Shown: positions 60,801-64,000 of the stretch, piece after piece
Numbering within the stretch: position 1 is the stretch's first letter
Layout: each line of letters begins with the position of its first letter
DNA from: a virus
Strand: one strand, 5' to 3'
Length of the DNA stretch: 64,000 bases
Virus record (IMG/VR): IMGVR_UViG_3300022866_000322
Coordinates: 124,001 to 188,000 of that record
Position numbers and translations under genes: made by a program
Notes under the pieces: generated by a model
The model's database searches: none
What the model saw: the letters and a program-made list of their open reading frames with translations, nothing else
Told to the model about the DNA's origin: nothing

Positions 60801-62989
60801 AATGCTCTGGTAATAGTAGTGTCTAAAATGTCGACAGGTAACTTAGCAACTGCTCCGCTATTATATAATTGGTAATCTGCGTCAAATTCAATAATTGGTC
60901 TGCTGGCACGTTGTGCTTGATCTAATAATACTTCTTGATCAAGATACCCTGCTGTCTTTTCTATAACATCTATGTGTACCCATCTATTGCCACGGCTCCA
61001 TGCATTTCTGTCCAGGCTAGATCTGTTTACTGTGATGTAATCTTGGTACTCTGGTTGTAAATATACTTCAAAACTTGCGCCTGAGCCCGACCCGCCTGTT
61101 ACCGAAACAGGATTAGTAGGTAATACTGTGTAGTTTCCTCGTTGTTTAATCTTAAATGTCTTTATTGATCCAGACTCCGGGGCTGTTACTGTAATTATAG
61201 GATTAGCCTCGTATCCACTGCCGCCACTTGCTAGTGTAACTGCTGTAACAACACCATTTGTCAATGTTGCTGTGGCACTAGCCAAACTTCCAAATGCACT
61301 TGATGGATTTGCAAAAGTTAACGTTGGCGTTGCTAAGTAACCGCTACCGCCATCTACAATAGTTACCGCCGTGACTGCCCCTGAAGAAGGATCTATAGTT
61401 GCTGACAATACCGCGGTATCTTTAGTTATGCTATCAACTACTGCTATTGCCGCAGTAGTAAAAGTTCCGCCTTGGATAGTGACTCTATCATTGACTTGAT
61501 AGTTTAGTCCTCCAGCTGTAACAAAACTATCGTTTAGAGTTTCCACACTGATTAGCTCGTCTTCAGGCACTAGTCTGATTCCTGTGCCTACACCTTCGAT
61601 ATAATAGTTTTTGTTTCGATAACTTGCTGTAACTGTACTGTCAAAACTAATTTTTAAACCATTTGTAAATACCACACCGTTAGGACTTGTGTAATTTATT
61701 TCGCCTACTATGTCCCTATCAGGATCTATAGTGTCAACTACAGCATCAACAATGTTTATGATGCCACTGGCACCTGAATCAGCTTGATTTTGGTAATATA
61801 AATTTGTTAATGGGGCAGTAATGTATGGTACAAGTTCATAAACAGAGTTTCTAACAAACCACTGTTTACTTGCGTATGTAGCGCCACCTTTAATTCTTAC
61901 TTTATTGTTTTCAGGCACAGCAATTTTACGTACCAAGAAAATTCTATCATTGCCGGCAGCGTCAGGCTGTATTGACACAGTGTAAACAGAAGTCCTTTCG
62001 GATAACGGAATTTGTACACTCTGATCCAAGTATACGACACCTTCCTCAGTTCTAGCAACATCAATCCAGAAACTATCATCAATGTAATTTCTATTAACGA
62101 ATACAACTGTAGCACCATCTAAATATGCAACAGGACCATCAATGCCGCCGTATGTGTCAATTAACTCCTGTGGCTTGGCTCCTTGCACTTGATTAAATGC
62201 CAAATCAGTAGCATAACTTACTGCTTCTACTGTAGGGAGATCTAAAAAGCTATCTTGCGCTGTTGCGCCAGGTACCGTGAAAGTTACAGTGCCCGAGTCA
62301 GTTCCATTATTCGAAACTCCCAGTACTCCCCTAGTTTCAACGTTACTCAGATCAGGATCTATACCGTCCTTGCCTGGCTTGCCTTGTATCCAGAAGTTGT
62401 TTCCTGGGTTATTAATTACAAACTCGTATACTCCGCCACGTGCTAGTGCAATACTTGGGTTAGGCACGTTGTCACTGCCAGTAAATTCAAAAGCGTTGTT
62501 TACAGGATTATATGTTACAGTAAACGTCTGGGGTGTGCTTATGCCACTGGATGTAATTTGTACTGGGTTAGGTCCTGAACTTAACCAATAGTACTGGCTG
62601 AAGTTTACAAATTTATCAAAACTTAACTTAGGATCATACGTATAAAACTCATTGTCGAACAATCTGTTGTGATTGTTTGTTAGGCCGCCTTCGTATCCAA
62701 TTTTATTAACAATGTCTACATAAGTTGTTGCATAGTCTACTTTGTTAGTTATTTGATCTTTAATTATCACGCCAGGTTCTAGCTGATAGTCTGCTCTCGA
62801 TGCAGTTGGTTCAGATACATAGCTATCAGTTGCTTTATAAGAAGGTGCTAGTTTTCTACCAATGTAACCATTGACTTGTTTAAGTTGTGGTTCATTAACT
62901 AGCTGATCAACTGTAGCGTTTAAAAACTTTTTATTAGTATCAGTTTGAAAAACGTCAGGTAAAAACTGGTGAGTTTTGAATGCTGCCAT
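48830..62989 (-). CDS. Giant virion structural protein (4,719 residues)
   Basis: This is one uninterrupted 14.2-kb frame. It starts AAFKTHQFLPDVFQTDTNKK, which I recall as the N-terminus of very large structural proteins of T4-like marine phages near baseplate genes. It is rich in beta structure with several repeat blocks: GSGY repeats (four copies, for example VDGGSGYLATPTLTF, and another group with GGGGSGA), about seven FG-GAP-like repeats around residues 2350-3030, and five DGxxMYxxG/NSVYEY repeats near residues 3860-4100. The C-terminus has SPGEVFINGELIYYY and NIALATTNSLTGEKK-like repeated domains. It probably forms a long tail or baseplate-attached appendage. No signal peptide. Confidence 0.75.
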   Translation of the reverse strand: MAAFKTHQFLPDVFQTDTNKKFLNATVDQLVNEPQLKQVNGYIGRKLAPSYKATDSYVSEPTASRADYQLEPGVIIKDQITNKVDYATTYVDIVNKIGYEGGLTNNHNRLFDNEFYTYDPKLSFDKFVNFSQYYWLSSGPNPVQITSSGISTPQTFTVTYNPVNNAFEFTGSDNVPNPSIALARGGVYEFVINNPGNNFWIQGKPGKDGIDPDLSNVETRGVLGVSNNGTDSGTVTFTVPGATAQDSFLDLPTVEAVSYATDLAFNQVQGAKPQELIDTYGGIDGPVAYLDGATVVFVNRNYIDDSFWIDVARTEEGVVYLDQSVQIPLSERTSVYTVSIQPDAAGNDRIFLVRKIAVPENNKVRIKGGATYASKQWFVRNSVYELVPYITAPLTNLYYQNQADSGASGIINIVDAVVDTIDPDRDIVGEINYTSPNGVVFTNGLKISFDSTVTASYRNKNYYIEGVGTGIRLVPEDELISVETLNDSFVTAGGLNYQVNDRVTIQGGTFTTAAIAVVDSITKDTAVLSATIDPSSGAVTAVTIVDGGSGYLATPTLTFANPSSAFGSLASATATLTNGVVTAVTLASGGSGYEANPIITVTAPESGSIKTFKIKQRGNYTVLPTNPVSVTGGSGSGASFEVYLQPEYQDYITVNRSSLDRNAWSRGNRWVHIDVIEKTAGYLDQEVLLDQAQRASRPIIEFDADYQLYNSGAVAKLPVDILDTTITRAFQQVQGVVSVDTTVFTIGTLTLTTGDRVIFASDLDDNVRNKIYNFTIEKAIDDPSDVYKAYLVEADDATVVDNNTVLVLSGTNGGKQWYFNGFSWTIAQEKTANNQEPLFDVVDSKGISYSDASTFTGTTFTGSKIFSYKRGTGSNDTVLGFPLSYKNFTNQGDIEFENTFDSQTFTYLAGTNNVVTPQKVNAGYLQKNVSTTTCARDNVWEIATNFSKQFKIYDFVYDGVTNLFPIDNLPDVSTNFPHIKVYVNNKIVSVGNFATTKVVDKFAVLVNPDLITKNDAVFVAIFNKDIPVTANAHYEVPINLDINTLNKNLSTVTLGQMRNHLIELKNNSLRVVGTVPGSSNLRDIVYKNTSGSILQHSAPAVYAGLFLNHPTMDSINAIKLANREYSKFRKNFLEVAGKIELDLNNVQTSFDAVLLQMHSVKNSSFPWFRSDMIPHGDDNRSLIPTYTVLDPEITAYEITSIFNDTIPSNKSVLVYVTRTVDDVTTKTLVVKGRDYTFNTDRAAITFTSNFRLLFEDKIDIVEYSDTDGSFIPETPTKMGMYPKFIPEKYLDNTLRTPANVIQGHDGSITPAFNDFRDDLLLELERRIYNNVKVEYDTDTFNIIDYVPGKFRDTDYTRAEFTQVLSQGFLAWVGTNRVDFSTNSYFSASDPFTWNYKAFRDIVNGETLPGTWRSIYRYFYDTDRPHTHPWEMLGFSKKPDYWETRYGVSPYTGGNSTLWSDLSIGYIHSGDRQGIDLRYQRPNLSEFIPVDDNGNLRSPEQMLVTDFDGSRANISYAVGDIGPVELAWRRSSEYPYALMLALALTKPARFYGLQADVHRYKRNSFTGQFEITDTSQHLTPTSLHVNGYVDANGVTQRTAGYLNWITDYITNLGAGSAPTVIQENLAKLNVQLLNKVAGYTDKKFIELLAEQSSPSSINNSVVIPDDNYALKIYKGSPIRKITYSAVIVQRTANGYTVSGYDITSPFFTIIPSEPNNNAYQVTDGDASAVIFRDFKKQKITIPYGFEFNSSQQVTDFLVGYQRFLQSQGFLFVDNDDSLKQQKDFILSVKEFLHWTTQGWRVNNILVLSPVSDTLKVFEQTAIVDEIKNAPFGSRVLDLNFKPINKNEFSVYREDNLFTFQSNAQKSVGFAELNLVQTEHLLILDNVTEFNDVIYVPELGNRQYRLKFVGYKTDSWNGSLELPGFMFSSDSIDAWGGGTDYLKGSIVQHKNRYYTALENITADPNFQTTKWKQFDKAELQSGMLRNLASNAQLGVSFYDIDNQPANEEIQLFSDGITGFRERQYFTDLGIDVTTQSKYYQGLITQKGTPNSINALEGGIFGNLDSDIDWYENWAMRVGEYGSLDTNAFIETPLSDTAITKNPTLIQFTDNNNAAQEGTVAIIENDIFKISGTYNANVFVTEDRTQFPLLRPLPVAGFVNLADVDTTLFNLNNYDSLSASIDKIGTGYKIWVAKDFNGSWNVFRATYIDGLVFILRSRDDGSAEVVFNENHGLAVDDVVVIKNFDDRFDGAYKVGNIIDTTRFSITITRNLEALQEEAVISGSGLLYRLSSAKISNPVDIQSVMPVSGWLENDKVWVENLDNDGNWGVYNKTSPWVYNSKAELDPSKLSGNDNFGRTVSIEPNLAQLMYVGSPGSGEGRVNAFTRSVTNSWTASFALSANSTGLDSFGYKVVNAQGYVAVSAPDSSSGKGYVYIFKDGIIQQILTDAAGSASDLFGSSLAISRDANYLYIGASGANKVFCYQLNLRTAVDPVLLPVERYNLVLDANVSVAVNDTITYQSPGTTSSASGTVVFDSTRVLTNTNVVIITGNVAAFTDTDLIAINGANVAANIVSDTQSVATGTFSNVSILTSDPTEVFVYSQLRAVEYVPTIEYSVSGETITFVTPPATNDVIQVFTRGSFYTNLTTITGNASTNFGSSLATNSDGSVLTVGSDTAVVGTQGNDGLLYAYHRTITEFTTDGTSASFTAPDAFANSYRVLLNGVELTQDLDYYIIAPSTVQFPDVQTAGLTLTVETNNFVQDQIISPSLTGINGQRFGTDIQLCGTGCNLYGSAPSYFANQYSSGAVYRLVNTGRVYGNVTGTVSNATVTSGDSIVINDRPVEFTGTTITDVANDINGTGIPGVTASNALVFISNVTSGETESHWRLQITSNVQVATEKLNITSASTGTGLTDLGIEIYKHTQVVTHPNQIGEKFGTAIGISQSVGKLAISSEGADTTTPTTFDIADTVTIFDSLSTTFVKIVKDSGAVYLYDLIANPYESEDNPSIFAFSQKLTAPGVETGDDYGADIDIVNDIMVIGVTNDSDITVGGGSVYTYYNEGSKPGWELLRYKEPRVAIDAINSAFIYNKTSETIINYLDILDPVKGKLLGAVEQELDYIEEFDPASYNTTTASTGISNDSFYWTTQQIGKTWWDTSVANFIDYEQSTLLYRSINWGSLFPGSTVTIYEWVESDVLPSQYVGNGGDGVPKNADDSAYTQSTFVDPGTGIIVSKYYYWVSGKTSVDPVTANRRISTTLLEQYIRSPKDQNIPYLGLTSPSSVNLYNINDKTTGSDVILHLDTTTVENNDQLIHNEFGLVQQGTTTSAIPQRVIDKLRDSLRGEDSTGRLVPDITLKPQDRLGILSRPRQGLFLDRSAALEVFVNEANRLLALHPVLLTTTATSLYVQQPFPASYDAQVASYTDVEYLDTTGFADGYTILIPQDSRYENRWSLLEFNGTSREFDLIRSQSYKTDLWWTPSEWYDSTYIAGNAIAHTVNTYGDIQKLVLANNDYIKILDDGAGNWSTYRYETTGQLSLIAAENATVTLSSLLYDTTITLGFDTAVFDAVAFDKQAGSEIGNIFDSLYTQIFINSLATDFNKLFFTIINYVFEEQKNPDWIFKTSFIDVLHNLRSLEQLPTYSKDNQDFYKQYIDEVKPYRTQLKEFTPVYTKTDTATGSWTDFDIPARWYAEENTFRSPNIQVTSDSTYFTTDLYQPYADNYKLKVGEIIVGNIGQNYTIAPNVEITGGGGSGANATATISAADGTVTSITVTKAGSGYTTTPNVVINGTGEGATAYAMLNSEFDSQGGYNTVRSIDSTIKFDRITYTSNVAQWTANVAYEDTVVVNGNFANSYDLNRIELDGNANVAPQDTTITDVFFKPDGTKMYIAGDTSNSVYEYTLGTPWEVTTASNVAVANVNVQDTSVQGLFFREDGSRMYTVGDTSNSVYEYRLATPWFVNTAANISVVSINSQETSATSVEFSTDGTRMYVLGTANDTVFEYELSIPWLASSATYSTRSKSVASEENIPTGMRFREDGKELFVTGQQYNKIWSYTLSTAWDISTATLNNSADLNATNPTGLYMRHDGTRLFVADDVGNFVQQYDFNSNGITQIDGNLYITSGNIIFYNNTAYLATNANVSSQTVFDFTRFTEIDSGNVLLSAADRITSYYVPSFGRPGKDINQLMFGTSYPGNKISGETFTSNSFTLTSNVIGFNYTGHKITSANTQQVDFVDRGFNLNDPIKIEGMYETFNFENNATFRVVSVSRDEMMLSGQPIESIVTLSLGESISANEGDYITQTNSTANARVLNNYTSVKEIAVIQEKQGFLELDANVVRVNGVATTANVMDVLGSGTANVKISNLYIDDLLDSNIASFYTDTALGTRPEDINIAGGFYLDAYNSHAPEELVPGRMYDTLEMRVFTNTASNTASYGFRVFEPMDRDRSYYRISANSTTTLTANLALDDVNIFVDNAALLPDPGTGVGGSPGEVFINGELIYYYQKYDDAKMLSADVWTANTEFATDSLITYSSNVFLVLGNVFANANAYINTSNVKQVFANTISQLRRGVDGTGANVHYANARVVDSSLAQQLPNIALATTNSLTGEKKVAANVTWRVSLNNTISANIGDYITQTGPTANVRILETVANANVVAVDFVDGNLRIANANVSINGTTTTANVSALNILGEVLSTGNVSVTGKTIKQDYLWKAYGTGDTLDSSTTEWAEYIKAERSYTP
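50700..51430 (-). repeat. Five DGT-MY-G/VYEY repeats in the giant protein
   Basis: Within the giant protein, five imperfect protein repeats of about 40-48 residues follow one pattern: FxxDGTxMYxxGDTSNSVYEYxLxTPWxxxTA. Examples are FKPDGTKMYIAGDTSNSVYEY, FREDGSRMYTVGDTSNS and FSTDGTRMYVLGTANDT. The two later copies are more diverged. The pattern fits blades of a beta-propeller. Confidence 0.7.
53880..55960 (-). repeat. Seven FG-GAP-like repeats in the giant protein
   Basis: Protein repeats with the pattern (F/Y)GxxhxhxxxxxxhhVGxxxxxxxGxVYxY occur seven times, for example NFGRTVSIEPNLAQLMYVGS, SFGYKVVNAQGYVAVSAPDS, LFGSSLAISRDANYLYIGAS and DYGADIDIVNDIMVIGV. Seven copies match the blade number of integrin-type beta-propellers. 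Spacing between copies is irregular, with inserts. Confidence 0.65.
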
Positions 62990-63000
62990 TGCTTATCTTC

Positions 63001-64000
63001 CTATACCCTATTAAGTTGTCCTGCTGTAATAGCAGAAATAATTTGTACATCATTAACTGTTGCCGCACTTATAAGAATCTCGTTTGGCTCTGTGTTAATC
63101 TGATATAAGTTACCAAAACTGTTTGACCCCGTATTAGGTACAATTATGATACTACTCACTGTTGGTGTTAATTCACTATGCAAATATGCACTTAGTTCAC
63201 TCATGTAAAATGATTCTCCGAAGTCCCAGTTGTTGATATCAAAGTAAGTGTTGATAGATTCAATTATTAAACTCTTTACTTCGTTATCACTTACGTTGGA
63301 ACTAGGATTCTTAACCACTTTAAATGTTGCTCGCAACTCTGTCTCTGCTTTGCTACCAAACAAAGGTTTGAACGTTGCCGCGTTGTATATTAAACTGTCA
63401 CTTACAGTTTTAAGATTTTCGATAGTGCTGTATGCTGTTTGTAAGTCTTCACTGGTTGGTGCAACCGGCTCTGGCAATGTTGCTGTTGTATCTGTAATGT
63501 ATGCAGTGTAGTCGTCACCATATGCCTTGGTTAATATATACAGATCTATTAGGTTGTTTGGACTAGGATCTATTCTATTATTGTTTGGACTATTATGCTT
63601 GTATTGAAATGATACCTGCTCTCTACCAATTCTGGCAATGTAATTTGTAAGTAACGTTATTGCAGTGCCGCTGGATCGGAAAAACTTATTGTCAGTGTAC
63701 GCATAAAAGATTGTATCAATTGCGTACAAAGATATGTTGTTTAGAACGTCGCTTTCAGTTGCATAACTAGAAACTATGTCTGTCTTTGCAACAGGATCGT
63801 ATTGCAGGAAGTTTACGGTATCTTGCGACTCTACAAAATATATATACTTGTTCTGTGGATTAACTGTAGGGGCAACAAACGTAACAAACAAGTCAGGATC
63901 GTCAGGTACACCATCTAAATTTTCATCTGGGAACGTAACTAATATTTTCCTATTATCAACAGTGCCATCTTCGGCGATAACACGATTGTCGATAGCCCAT
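63001..64000 (-). CDS. Baseplate-type structural protein, C-terminal part
   Basis: The frame is open through the right edge, so the start is outside the window. The C-terminal part (VKSLIIESINTYFDINNWDF, GESFYMSELSAYLHSELTPTV, PNEILISAATVNDVQIISA) resembles the end of T4 gp6-type baseplate wedge proteins. Bases beyond 63891 continue the frame (NRVIAEDGTVDNRKILVTFP), so a TTG there is not the start. It lies directly upstream of the giant gene, 11 bases away, as expected in a baseplate block. The gp6 assignment is tentative. Confidence 0.55.
   Translation of the reverse strand, partial: WAIDNRVIAEDGTVDNRKILVTFPDENLDGVPDDPDLFVTFVAPTVNPQNKYIYFVESQDTVNFLQYDPVAKTDIVSSYATESDVLNNISLYAIDTIFYAYTDNKFFRSSGTAITLLTNYIARIGREQVSFQYKHNSPNNNRIDPSPNNLIDLYILTKAYGDDYTAYITDTTATLPEPVAPTSEDLQTAYSTIENLKTVSDSLIYNAATFKPLFGSKAETELRATFKVVKNPSSNVSDNEVKSLIIESINTYFDINNWDFGESFYMSELSAYLHSELTPTVSSIIIVPNTGSNSFGNLYQINTEPNEILISAATVNDVQIISAITAGQLNRV

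Noticed and set aside
1-64000. CRISPR arrays, tRNA genes and insertion sequences
   Set aside because: I saw no regularly spaced direct repeats, no convincing tRNA cloverleaf in the short gaps, and no transposase-like frame. Gaps between genes are nearly all under 90 bases.

Overview
This window looks like part of the genome of a T4-like, contractile-tailed marine bacteriophage. The evidence is very dense packing with ATGA and TAATG gene overlaps, a T4-type RNase H, phage nucleotide-metabolism genes (DHFR, ThyA, dCMP deaminase), a block of tail and baseplate genes with one 14.2-kb structural gene, candidate late promoters of the T4 TATAAATA type, and several small proteins that I recognise from memory as typical of T4-like marine myoviruses. 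Consensus sigma-70 promoters (TTGACA, 17 bp, TATAAT) suggest a bacterial host with a standard housekeeping RNA polymerase. A predicted lipoprotein and exported proteins suggest a Gram-negative host. No host marker such as a photosynthesis gene is present, so the host itself is not determined. Both ends of the window cut through genes.

Layout. Positions 1-21249 (+) hold metabolic and accessory genes: the end of a GalE-like epimerase, a short DegT-type protein, FolE, a large FG-GAP lipoprotein, exported and membrane proteins, a phosphoribosyltransferase with a 2OG-oxygenase-like protein, QueD-cupin-QueE, an SGNH hydrolase, RNase H, an MBD4-like DNA glycosylase, a MoxR ATPase with a metallopeptidase/VWA partner, a methyltransferase-like protein, DHFR, a frame-disrupted small gene, ThyA, an epimerase and a full-length DegT aminotransferase. 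Positions 21221-24356 hold two divergent glycan-type genes whose start codons overlap. Positions 24310-42811 (-) form one translationally coupled run of about 22 genes. It contains seven radical SAM proteins in a row, three glycosyltransferase-like proteins, three SGNH hydrolases, an O-carbamoyltransferase, a nucleotidyltransferase, a P-loop kinase, a DUF2061 membrane protein and dCMP deaminase. Positions 42883-64000 (-) are tail fibre, adhesin and baseplate-type genes, including a 4,719-residue protein.

How the parts may work together. FolE, QueD and QueE are successive steps from GTP towards 7-deazaguanine (queuosine precursor); QueC is not in the window. The epimerases, DegT proteins, glycosyltransferases, SGNH hydrolases and carbamoyltransferase look like a system that makes and decorates a sugar or another small group. 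The seven radical SAM proteins share one N-terminal cysteine, SSxW and TFPE plan and sit in the same predicted transcript. They are the best candidate for an undescribed system: a multi-enzyme modification pathway acting on a glycan, a virion protein or a peptide. The run begins at a consensus sigma-70 promoter whose -35/-10 spacer is one arm of the terminator hairpin that closes the structural block. The substrate cannot be read from sequence. All family assignments come from motif recognition without a database search.
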